Shown here in pieces: positions 36,768 through 47,932 of a stretch of DNA of 64,000 nt. Under the pieces are notes generated by a model that saw only the letters and a list, made by a program, of their open reading frames with translations, made no database searches and was not told the origin of the DNA. Both the position numbers and the translations under genes were made by a program. The first letter of the stretch is position 1; each line of letters starts with the position of its first letter. The DNA comes from Rhipidocladum racemiflorum (taxonomy: Eukaryota > Streptophyta > Magnoliopsida > Poales > Poaceae), in the NCBI GenBank assembly GCA_036346355.1, contig CM070591.1:19452001-19516000 (forward strand), read 5' to 3'.

Positions 36768-37268
36768 CCGTCGATTTGCTCTAGGTTTAGAGATGAGAGG
36801 GAAACAAGAATAGACAAGTAGTATGGAACCTATGCGGGGCGAAAGGTGTAGCCTTAAGGTCCAACTTTATTATTAATAACTTGGTATGGTCGCTTACAAT
36901 GCCTAAGGGCCTTGCAACACATCTTGCACACTCGACAAACAATGAAAATCCAAATCGAACTAACTCTGGAGTCTAACGCCTAAAGGGTGACTCTTTATTC
37001 TATGACTCGACTCGGCGAAGGAGTCTCACTATAGAACCTATGCTCATTCATCGAGAAAACCTCCATCTGTCACAAGAGTGCTTTACGTAAGAACTCGGAA
37101 TTTTTAAATCGTGACCAGGTAAGGGAAAATTTCAGCAAGAGACAAGAAAAGAGAGAAGGGATAAGTCGAGATGTCATTTCTTGTCTTCACAAATTTTTAG
37201 CTTTAGAAAATAGGTTTTATCCTCACTACGACCATTCTAGCTTAGGGTTGAGCCTACAGTCAAGTATG

Positions 37269-37280
37269 GCTCTGATACCA
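37269..37280 (-). other. Primer binding site of element D
   Basis: Reverse complement TGGTATCAGAGC, perfect for initiator tRNA-Met, four bases from the LTR at 37285. Confidence 0.95.
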
Positions 37281-37284
37281 CCTC

Positions 37285-40200
37285 TGTCGGGACCCCGAAT
37301 TTGCAAATCCGGACCCTCTGTGTATTCAGCACTAGTCCAGGAACGCGCTAGTGCACACAGTCTTAACATCGGTATATATCACAATCATACCATACGATAC
37401 TATCAAAGTACTTTATTTAAATAATCAAAGGGTTACTCGACCTTATGGCCAAGTTACAAATATATGCCTTGCAGGGCGAACTTATTCAGAGAGAAACAAT
37501 AGCAGCGGAAAATCAAATAAACTTCGTGGCGCCATCCAGTATACCACAGGCAACTGACTGGGCTCGCATCCCTAAGTAGTCGGGTCCTCTTGGAGTTCCT
37601 CCTCCAAAGCTGGCGTAATCTCCTCTTCAACTGATATTGTGTTGAGGCAAGGGTGAGTACTTGGTACTCATCAAGTCATGCACAGAATGCAAGCTAATAT
37701 ACTATATGCATGGCTTGGTACAAAGGAATAGCTCAAGGTATATTTGCGGTAAACAGCATTTGACAAGTAATATAAGTAGATTCGAAAGCAGTAAAAACAA
37801 GTAAAGCATAAATAACTTTGCAAAAAGTTTAAATAACATTTTTCCCCATCCTAAACCACATTTCCATCATCTTCTTTGTTAAACCAACCCAACTTTTCAA
37901 ATCCAAGTTATTTTCAGAAAATCTAACCCTTGACTGTAATTCCCGAGCATTGTCCATTACCGTGGACTCGGCTATTCAAATAGATTCTACACTCTGCAGA
38001 GGTTATGCACTTTACCCACAAGATACAATCCACTCACCACGTCGGTACCGTGAATCGCCATACAAGAGTATGCGAATGAGCGATCATAACAAAGCCTTTG
38101 GAAGCCTCAAACAACACAGGTGGTCCTCTCCCAGACGTGCTCTACACCATCCCTTCCCTTAGCCAAGGCGAAGTATGGGACCAACACACCGTTAGATGGG
38201 TACCTGGCCACAGCCACGATACGCTCCCCGCATAATCACACAAACGGTGTAATCGACACCCTGAGGCTCCACAAGTGAGTCCTTAGCGACTTAGTCAACT
38301 AGGGCCGTCCCATTCCAGCCATGTGGTTGCAAGTATGACCCAGTTCAAAGGCTTGCAAGGTTAAGTCCTTAGAGTGACCAGGGCAAGACTACCCAAAACC
38401 AAATCAACACTCCCAATGCCACACCGCCCACCTGATTACTCTTGCCACATGCCCCGGCCGAAATCGTTTATCAAACCCAGTTGATTACCATGCACCACGT
38501 GACATCAAAATCACATGATACTTTTCCAAAACAGGTTCAATATATCATTAAGTCAATATTAGCATTTTATTATCCAAAATCATGTCATGAGCACGTATCA
38601 TGTCTAAGCAGCATACTACAACGTTCTAAACCCATGTTGGCAATTTAATAATGTCCAACTAGTAAACCACAAATATGGTGACAAGGGATCATGGCACATA
38701 CTTAGATAATCAAGGTGTCATATAACAAATTGGTAGTTATCTAACCCCATGTTTAAACAAAGTATCTTTCTAATTGAACTAGCATGCAATAGTTTAAATC
38801 AAAATAGATTTCAAATAGGATCAATATGGTCAAAGCACAACTTGCCTTCAAAAAGTACTTGCTCTTGGTCTTGAGTTGGATCCTGAGTCAACACTTCTCC
38901 TCGAATCCTTAGGCACTTCAACGTCTACTCGTAAAAGCGTGCAAATAGCAAATACACAAATAAACACTATGCAAAAGATCCCAAAACTCCAAATAAAATC
39001 CATAAACAGAGAGAACATAATTTTCTGGATTTTTAGAAGCTGGAATCGTCAAATTTGGAGTTAAAAGCATAAAAGTTATGATTATTTAAAGTTTAAATAA
39101 TCAATTAAATAATATTTCAGAGAAAAACTTTAGTCCAAAAATTAAATAAAATTCATATTTAGGTAGATCTCAATTTTATACAAATTTAGAAATTTGAACC
39201 ACTCAAATCGGAGTTGAAACGCATAAAAGTTATAAGCGTTTGAAGTTTGAATCTAAATTTGAATCAATATTTCGAATTAATAAATCATTTTCTTTTTCGG
39301 AAATTAATTATTGCGTCAGCATGGACACGTGGCAGCTCCTGATTGGCCTGCTGACGTCAGCCGGTCCATGGGCTCGGTCCACACTCGGCTTGGGTCCACC
39401 GTGGACTCGGTCCACGACCCCACGTGAGGCCCGACATGTGGGCCAACACGGGTGACGTCATTCTTGGCGTCGGCGGGGCTCGGCCGCAGTCGACAGTGGG
39501 TCCCACCGATGACGTCATGGGTGACGTCCGCGATCGCCCGGCCGACACGCGGGCCCCGCGTGTCAGTGACCACGCACCCGCGCGTGGGCGCGACGGGTCG
39601 GCTTCTGGACCGCGTGGCACAATCGTGGCCGTTGGTTTGAAATCCGACGGCTGGGATTGAGTTTGGCCTCATGTGCTTGGGGCGCACGTGACTGATCGTG
39701 GGCCGTTGGATCTAGATCCAACGGTTGGGATTAGATCTAGGATTTTCAACGGGGAAACTCACCGAAGTGACGTGGCACGATCTGGGCCTTTGGATCTTGA
39801 TCGGACGGTTGGTGGAGCTCGGGGTCGGCGATGGCTTCACGGCGGAGTTGCGGCTGCCGGCGCTGAGGACGGCGACCACCCAAACGGGGGGTTGGGGGGT
39901 GCTCGGCGAGATGGAGGGTGTCTTCGGTGCGCCTGGCCGGGGTTTGAATGGGGTCAATGGCGGCGGAGGGCGGCGGGCGGCGGCGAGGCAAGGACCGTGG
40001 TGGCGCTTCACGCAACTACGGCGAGCGATTCGGCGAACCTACGGCGGCTAGAGCTCGGCGGGTTAGGGCAAGAAGTGCGCGAAGTCACGGCGGTCCTCGA
40101 GGTGCGATCCGGGCATTAAATAGCCGGAGGCGTGCTCGGCGGAGCCCCTAATCGATCACGCGCGCACTTTCGGCCGGAGTCCGGCTCGATTCTGGGAAGA

Positions 40201-40729
40201 CGACGAAATCGTGGCCGTCCACGTGTCGCGATCAACGGCCACGATCGCACGGCGCGATCGGGTCCGGGTCGGACACGGCTCGGGTCGGGGTCGGGCGGAT
40301 CTCAGCCGTTGGATCTTGATCCAACGGTCGGGATCGATTAGGGTTGGGAGTGGGTTCGGCCGAGTCAACTGGCTCGGTCGGACTCGAGTCCGACTTCGGT
40401 CGGATGAAACGATTACTTGACCGAGTTGGATTTTCCAGCGATTTAATATTTAAAATAATTCCCAGTAATTCATTTAATTCATTAAAAATAGCAAATGACT
40501 CAGAAAAATTCCAGAAAAATTCTGGAAAATATTTTGGATTATTTTGGACTCAAATAAAATATTTCCAACAAAAATTTATTTGCAAAATTAAATTCTTTAA
40601 TTATTTCAAAATGGAATAAATTCAAATAAATTCCAAATAAATCCAAATAAATTCCAGAAAATTCCAAAAATTCACCAAAGTGCCAAATCACACATGAATT
40701 TAAGAAAAGAAAAATTTTGGGATGTTACA
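37285..40729 (-). repeat. 5' LTR of element D (3,445 bp)
   Basis: Matches the left LTR, identical over its first several hundred bases, with scattered substitutions and small indels concentrated in 38.0-38.5 kb and the GC-rich core. The 20-bp palindrome recurs at 39704-39723 and TGACGTCA at 39352, 39453 and 39510. Confidence 0.96.
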
Positions 40730-42778
40730 GATAAGCATCTTAAACCTTAATTAAAAGTGTTAGGAATGGTAACCAGAGAAAGAAATTGTTATGTAAAATT
40801 TTGTTAAATCCGGTCGGACTCTCTTGATGAGTAAATAGTGATTATTGAATGCTTAAATGCTAAGTGTAGTGGAATACAAGTTATGGTGGGATTCATGCTG
40901 AGCTGGTGTTTTAAACCTTTTGAACTGGTGTGGTTGTTTGCCATTTTGGTTGAATGCCTTCGGTCAAGGTATTCCTTGTGTTGTGTTTCCGAGTTTCCCT
41001 AAAACCCGTAGCTATTGTTGCCAATCTTTGGTTTTGGCTATTTTGTTTAATTTGTGCTATGTGTATGGTTTTACACCCAAAAGTCTTTGAGTGGATCGCG
41101 CTCCTTCGCGTTCGCACTTAATTATCTTTGGAGTAAATTTTAAAGGAAGCAGAAGGTATTAGTGGGTTGTGTTGAAGATTCTTGAGATTTAATTTGTAAC
41201 TCTTTTTGACTGGAGATGGATTTATTTGCATAATGTGTGTGATGTTTGCGAGTGCTTCAAAAAGGTGGAATTTATGAATGTTTTATAAAGTGATTTTGTT
41301 AGTGAGGTGTTCCCTTTTTGAAATGAGTTTCCCTCTCCTTGAGAAAATTTGTAACGGTTGTGGGAGCAGATGCTCGACTTGAAATTTTGATGCTCTCTTC
41401 CAAAATGTTGGATTTGGATGAAATGCAATGTTTTGCAAGTTCAGTTTTCAATTGATGTGGGATGTGATGCGACGTGGTGTTTTACTGTCAACTATGCTGC
41501 CGTCATAGTCCATATGAATTTCCGCAACCTTCGATGTTAATTGTGTTTCCATTATTTGATACCGAGGAAGAAGTTATTTGGTGAATGACTATTCGGTACC
41601 GTTGTTACATGATGAATGAATGGTGAAAAAGGAAAACGAGACATTGTTTATGCATAATTAATCATAAAGGAGTCGATGAGCCAGGTCGGTGAGAAAGTCA
41701 TATATGGATATATGACTAATCCGGAGTGTTCTTGAAAAGTGTGCAAGTGTGCATGCATGTCATGAATCGAGATGTCCATTTCTTTCTAGTATGAAAAAAA
41801 AGAATGAAGAATTTCTGGTATTTTGGTTGTGGTGTAGGGGATTTATGCTTCCTTTGTGATTTGGCTTGGATGTTGCCGAATTCATTCCAAATTGGTTGTT
41901 AACGCTTTGGGTTTGAGTTGTTGTGTGTGGTCCACTTGGGTTCAAAAGAATTGTACTTCTCTTGCTCTATAGATGGGAGTGAGGATATAAATGTTCTTGT
42001 TTTATGATTGAATATGCGAAATATGTGTACACTTGGGCTTGTTAACTAAGTGTTTTTGTGTGAGGGCGAGACCTTCTTAAGAAAGGAACCAATTATGGTT
42101 TTGTAAGGTTTTACGATCCTAGCTTGGGGCTTGGTGTCGAACCTTAGTGGTATAAGGGTGGTTTGTGATGGAAGTTGATGACGTATGGGTTTAACCTTTA
42201 TTAAGAGTAGCGATGGGTGGAAGTGAAGTTGACGGTAGTTCGGTGATAATTGTCCTGCCGTCAGCAATTGTCTTAACTAGTTGTTTTTGGGTTTGAGTCT
42301 TGCCTGGGAGAGGATGGAATGAAATGTTAGCATGATCGTGTATCGGAAGGGCAAGTGTGCCTTAATGAGTTATTCCCCTCGATGGAAATTTTCGAGAATG
42401 TAGAGAGGTCGTTAAAGGAATTGTGACTCGCTTTGATTGTGTCATGTTGAGTTTAATGAAGTGTGGTAGTCAGGTTGGTTGTGATAGTAGTGTGAAGTGT
42501 TTGTCGTGAGGTTTCAGGCGTTTTAGGTTGATGGAGCCCTTTGTGGTTGAAATGCAATTTCTGTTTGGGAATTGAAGTGAAGATGGAACTGAGAGAGGTT
42601 GCACTCTGTTGAGCTAAACCAACATTTTCTCGCTAGTGTTGGTTTTGAAAACTCGCTTGTCATTTGTTTCGGTTTTAGTCTCTGTGTGAATGTTTTGGTG
42701 CTGTAAAGAAGTCTTCTGTCCCTTGGGGACTTTGTTGTTGATGTTGGCATTCTTCGGATTCGAGGTCGAATCATGTTT
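40730..42778 (+). other. Non-coding internal region of element A, right part
   Basis: Begins with the second GATAA copy and continues A's internal sequence, collinear with C from about 19,030. The internal hairpin AGTCATATAT/ATATATGACT is at about 41,697-41,718. No coding motif. Confidence 0.85.
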
Positions 42779-42791
42779 AAGGGGGGGAGAA
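42779..42791 (+). other. Polypurine tract of element A
   Basis: AAGGGGGGGAGAA immediately before the LTR start TGTGACACC. Confidence 0.93.
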
Positions 42792-44509
42792 TGTGACACC
42801 ACGGAGTGTCGTAACCTTATATAATGTGAATGTTGAGGTCAAACACATTATGAAATATGGAATTAGAGGTTGAAACCATAAGGGGGTATTATCATGTTTT
42901 TAGATCAATTGGTGGTGCTGGAATTGAGTAGATTAGAGGGAATGTTGAATTTGCCACGTTCTCTGTTTCAGCAGCATAAGCAGTCGACCTAGGGTTTGGG
43001 TTTTCATCAATTTAGAGTCGGAATTTGATCGTACGGCTGTTGAAGAAGTTGTAGGTAATTTCAATATCTTTCCGTGGGTATAAAGAACGTCCAATTCTGC
43101 TCAGCCGTTTGAAAGTTATGATCGTTTTACCGAACGTATTAAAATCTGTGACGTGATTGGAACAGATCACGGTTTTCTGTAGATTAAACCACTTTAGAGT
43201 CCGAATCAGTCTTTCCGTATACTTAGAAAAAGTTAGGAAATTTCCTAAGCTACGCGAGGATGTACTCGTTTAATTGATTCGGAGTCTTAGAACCCGAGGT
43301 ATGCCTTTTGGAAGGCTGCTGTCCCGACGGGACAGAACCTCTGTTTTTGGGTTTAGCGAGTAGTTTGCGATGTCTGGGTAGAAGAGGGTTTGATTACTGT
43401 TTTGTGGACTTGATTGTGAGTGTGTGGTACCTATGTGTAGGTGGTGTGACCCCAGAAGTGCCTTCTACTTCTTGCCAATCCGTCGCCCGTGGCTGAGGCA
43501 AGTGTATTGGAATGGGTAGCGGTTGTAGTTGCTAGATTGATTGAGATTGAATTTGAATACATGATATGCTCACATGCCATGCCTTAATGATTGCCAATGA
43601 TATGATGAATATGTTTATTATGTTATGATGCCATGGGATAGTGTACAAGTTATTTATGATGTTGGCATATTTGCATACATGGCATGTTACATGGCCCGGG
43701 CGGTGAGAAAGTCATAACTAGTCCGGGGAAGGTCGGTGAGAAAGTTATGACTATTCCGGAGAGCCAATGAGTAAATCCTACATCGTGATTCCATTCACCG
43801 CGGTGAACGGAAGCGAGGAGTAGGCACCCTCCATCTTCGGGATGGAAGGGGGGAGAGGGTGCACACCAATGGGTGTGTACTCAACCATACCGGTATGAGT
43901 TTCCAAGGAGACATGAGCATCGCATCGCATTGCATACATAATGGTGATGATATTGATATGTGATCATGAATGAGATGAAAGACATGATATGAGTTGTTGT
44001 AGCCACGTAATTGTTTTTGTGTACCATTGCAATATGCTTGTTGAGTGTTGAACTCACGCTTGTGCTTTCTTGTTGTTTTAGGTACCATGAGATCGGCATG
44101 CGGGGAAGGGAATTAGTCACACTTCTACACGTAGCGTCACTCAATTGTTCCCACAGTCACTCAATTGGGTCTTGATAATAAATTAAGTGTGATGCCTATT
44201 GTTTTATGGTTTAGCTTGCAATATGAGAGTCTTATTGTTCGTTTGGCTCATGGAGACATTAAATGTTTGGAATTAGACTTTTAAGGTCGTCATACCTTTA
44301 ATTATTGCTATTTTAGATGTCTCTTATATTGCCTTACATTGCTATGCTATTGTGTTTCCTTCAATTCATGTTAAAACAAAGGAGATGTGCCAAAATTTCG
44401 GTTTTTAGCATTTACTCCTTTGTTGTAATTTATCTTTATTTATGGTATTTAGATGTTATTTAGTCTATGTTTGGTAGCATTCGGGCATACTAGATGCCGG
44501 GGTGTTACA
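42792..44509 (+). repeat. 3' LTR of element A with a 482-bp internal deletion (1,718 bp)
   Basis: Same ends as the 5' LTR, but the segment equivalent to about 7582-8063 is missing. The break joins two TAAGG-containing sites, suggesting deletion through short homology. What is lost is the GC-rich leader, including the donor-like site; the mini-exon, hairpin block and acceptor remain. Confidence 0.93.
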
Positions 44510-44522
44510 TAGGTATTGCAGA

Positions 44523-44657
44523 GTGCACACCCGTCGGTGTGCACCCTCTCATTCCCTTCCATCCCGTGGAGGGGCCTACTCTTACTGTCTCGCTCCCATT
44601 CACTTCGATGAATGGGACTATGAGGTAGGAATTTTGTGCTCACTACGTGTGAGCACA
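44523..44657 (-). other. Hairpin block of the E LTR
   Basis: Three perfect hairpins where A, B and C have theirs: GTGCACACC/GGTGTGCAC (44523-44544, 9 pairs), CCCATTCA/TGAATGGG (44595-44616, 8 pairs) and TGTGCTCAC/GTGAGCACA (44635-44657, 9 pairs). The last sits at the H1 position but shares no obvious sequence with H1 of the other elements. Confidence 0.6.
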
Positions 44658-45485
44658 GAGGCCCGCATCAGAATGGGTCACCTCTTCCATTTTGAATGCA
44701 CATATGTGATAGACATGAATAAATTTGCCAGTACACTCATTTCTAACAATTTGCATAGACATAATTATATACATGATAATTAACTAACTCTCACATACAT
44801 AGCCTATCAATTCATATTTATCTAATCAATTTCAAGAACAAGACATGGAAACACAACATATCAAACGGTTAAATTACAACAATACGAAATCGTATGGCCA
44901 CCAAGCCACATTCACCACAGTACACTTGCCTCAACCACGAGGAGCGGGGTGGCGTGAGGAAGAAGCCACACCCAAAGCTGCTCCACCTGAAAGTAAACAA
45001 TATTTGCATACTTACACTCAAAACCATATAAGTTACAACATCACAATACGCATCCACGCCCAAACCCAAAAACAGCCCAATCGCGATTCGGGACAGCAAG
45101 CGTGCAAACGAGCGCAACTTGCAATTGGCTAAACAAAAATTCGAGTTCTTATACTCTAAACGACCACAAGAGGGTAATGTACAATTATCATAAAGCCATT
45201 CATGCAGGTAATAGCTCTAAGGTCCACAAACCCCACTCTAAGTCTCAGCTTGAACTTCTGAACTTTCAGCAAAGTCAGCATTTAGGACGACGACTTCCAA
45301 GCAACATAACTAGAGTTCTACTACTACAAATCAAGTAACAAAAATACATTTTATCAATTTACATGAAATTTTATAGCTTTTTCTAGGCAACCAAAAATCC
45401 TAATTCTACCTGCAGCTAGCTCAAATCGTCAGTTGAACATTTCAGCTACAACGACATCACAATCTGGACAGCCAGCACTAAAAAG

Positions 45486-46588
45486 TGTTGGGGAACGCGG
45501 TATGCTACACTAGCAAAAATTAAAATATTTACCGCAAACCAGAAAAGCTACTCGCAAGAAGGGGATCATAGATATATTACCACTAGACGCGCAGTTGCGG
45601 AATCCTTCGCACGTCGTTGTAGTGGATTGTTCTCCGCGTGGATCGTCCTCGCCGCGGATCGTCCTCTCCAAGCCGCAGTAGCAGTAGCGTCACCACAACA
45701 GTCCACACGTCCTGGGATGGAACGCCATGCGTCGGTGTGCAAGCACAAGGTCGCTCGGCAGGGGCAACGAGAGGAGGTGGCTAGGGTTTCTGGCGAAACA
45801 CCTCTAAATCGCACGAAAGTGTGTTCTGCATCTAGCCTCCTACCCTCCTTATATAGCCACGAGGTGAAACCCTAGGCAGTTAGGCCCCATCTACGCGCTA
45901 AGCCCACGAGGTCCATTAATTACGGATCCAATCCGAATTAATGCATCCCAGCCCGTTAAGTGTGTGACCCTGTAGGTTCATGCGCATTTGGACATGGATT
46001 CGGAAAACCATTTTCTAATCCAATAGTCGGTAGTGGCTCCTTGCCGAGCATGCCAACTCCCAAACGCATATGATTAAAGTATTGATGTAATAATCCCTTT
46101 GCCAAACTATATGAAGGTCGAACTCAAGGCGAGAAGCATGTCATCCTTTGACAGTTCAATCCATCTCTCGTATCCGTGATATATTAATAAGTTGTGATTG
46201 ACTTCTCAATCATGGCATGGCCATGCACTTCCTTAATCATATCACACGAGTGGCCTAGACATATATCTCCGTTACATTGGAGTGGCAAATTCCATCTTGA
46301 CTGCTCACTTCCCTCTGCATGTTTCATAGTGAACATGAAAGCTACCTTTATAACTATCCGGTTAGGAAATAGTGTTTGGTAACCCCAAGGTAAACTATTA
46401 CACATGTAGGGAATATGACAATCTCAGGTCTAAGGATCATACATCTACTATGTATGAGATACACTGATGACACATAAGAATGTAACATTCTCGCAGTCTC
46501 CCATTGTGGTTCTATCTAACACATGTTCTTCAACATGCGTCCACAATGTATTAATGATATCTCCATATCCCATGATCTATGAAACATG
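45486..46588 (-). repeat. Truncated copia LTR (older copy)
   Basis: Corresponds to about the first 1.1 kb of the 1.32-kb LTR beside it and stops at ACATG, exactly where the next LTR begins. In element orientation a TATA box CTATATAA lies at 45849-45856. It has fewer copies of the GATCGTCCTCG minisatellite than its neighbour. Confidence 0.85.
45849..45856 (-). promoter_or_regulatory. TATA box in the older copia LTR
   Basis: Reverse complement CTATATAA followed by GGAGGG, the U3 promoter position in the LTR. Confidence 0.6.
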
Positions 46589-47904
46589 TGTTGGGGAACG
46601 CGGTATGCTACTCTAGCACAAATTAAAATTTCTACCGCAAACCAGAAAAGCTACTCGCAAGAAGGGGATCGTCCTCGCCGTGGATCGTCCTCGCCATGGA
46701 TCGTCCTCGCTGTGGATCGTCACCAAAGATCGTCCTCGCTGCGGTCATCCTCTCCACGCCGCAGTAGCAGCAGCGTCACCACAGCAGTCCACACGTCCGA
46801 GGATGGAACGCCGTGCGTCGGTGTGCAAGCACCGGGTCGCTCGGCAGGGGCAACGAGAGGAGGTGGCTAGGGTTTCTGGCGAAACACCTCTAAACCGCAC
46901 GAAAGTCTGTACTGCGTCCAGCCTCCTCCCCTCCTTATATAGCCATGAGGTGAAACCCTAGGCAGTCAGGGCCCATCTACGCGCTAAGCCCACGAGGTCC
47001 ATTAATTACGGATCCAATCCGAATTGATGTGTCCCAGCCCGTTAAGTGTGTGACCCTGTAGGTTCATGCGCATTTGGACATGGATTCGGAAAACCATTTT
47101 CTAATCCAATAGTCGGTAGCGGCTCCTTGCAAAGCATGCCAACTCCCAAACGCATATGATTAAAGTACTGATGTAATAATCCCTTTGCCAAACTATATGA
47201 AGATCGAACTCAAGGCGAGAAGCATGTCATCCTTTGATAGTTCAATCCATCTCTCGTATCCGTGATATATTAATAAGTTGTGATTGACTTCTCAATCACG
47301 GCATGGCCATGCACTTCCTTAATCATATCACACGAGTGGCCTAGACATATATCTCCGTTACATTGGAGTGGCAAATTCCATCTCGACTGCTCACTTCCCT
47401 CTGCATGTTTCATAGTAAACATGAAAGCTACCTTTATAACTATCCAGTTAGGAAATAGTGTTTGGTAACCCCAAGGTAAACTATTACACATGTAGGGAAT
47501 ATGACAATCTCAGGTCTAAGGATCATACATCTACTATGTATGAGATACATTAATGACACATAAGAACATAACATTCTCGCAGTGTCCCATTGTGGGTCTA
47601 TCTAACCCATGTTCTTCAACATGCGTCCACAATGTATTGATGATATCTCCATATCCCATGATCTATGAAACATGATCATCGAACAATACATGTGCTGATC
47701 TATTCATCGTTGTCCTATACGATGATATCCGATCAGAGATATTTATCAAATTATATCAATAAATAAAGAGCTTCATAAACAAGTCACACACTTGTTGATC
47801 AAAACAATGATATACATTCATTGGACCAATAATCATATTATTATTCATAAACATAGTCATGTTACAATCATCCATATGATTGCCTCAAGGGCATAACACT
47901 AACA
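46589..47904 (-). repeat. 3' LTR of the inner copia element (1,316 bp)
   Basis: Element-orientation ends TGTTAGTGTTATGCCC and CGTTCCCCAACA, as in Angela/BARE elements. It abuts the purine tract at 47905 and pol. It contains an expanded GATCGTCCTCG-type minisatellite at about 46,670-46,750. Confidence 0.92.
46935..46942 (-). promoter_or_regulatory. TATA box in the inner copia LTR
   Basis: Reverse complement CTATATAA, same position as in the older LTR copy. Confidence 0.6.
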
Positions 47905-47918
47905 ATCTCCCACTTGCA
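47905..47918 (-). other. Polypurine tract of the copia element
   Basis: Reverse complement reads CAAGTGGGAGAT, directly followed by the LTR start TGTTAGTG. Confidence 0.85.
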
Positions 47919-47932
47919 CTTGAGTAAATCAA

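Larger units (their letters stand above)
28872..40729 (-). mobile_element. Element D: Tekay-type chromovirus (Ty3/gypsy), 11.9 kb, frameshifted
   Basis: GATAA flanks both sides (28867-28871 and 40730-40734). It has LTRs of 3,433 and 3,445 bp, an iMet primer site beside the right LTR and a purine tract beside the left, so it runs right to left. The internal 5 kb encodes gag, protease, reverse transcriptase, RNase H, integrase and a chromodomain-like end, all in broken frames. Long LTRs, the order of domains and a terminal chromodomain fit the Tekay/Del chromoviruses. The LTRs are nearly identical over long stretches, so insertion was fairly recent, yet the coding region is badly decayed. Confidence 0.93.
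7491..44509 (+). mobile_element. Element A: non-coding LTR retrotransposon carrying B, C and D
   Basis: Flanked by TAGGT (7486-7490 and 44510-44514). LTRs are 7491-9690 and 42792-44509, the primer site is 9693-9704 and the purine tract 42779-42791. Discounting B and D, about 7.6 kb belongs to A itself. Its internal sequence (9705-9742, 27266-28871, 40730-42778) aligns with parts of B and C and holds no gag or pol. It must therefore have moved with proteins from another element; the LTR homology points to E-type gypsy elements. It inserted into the E LTR, a relative of its own LTR. Confidence 0.92.
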
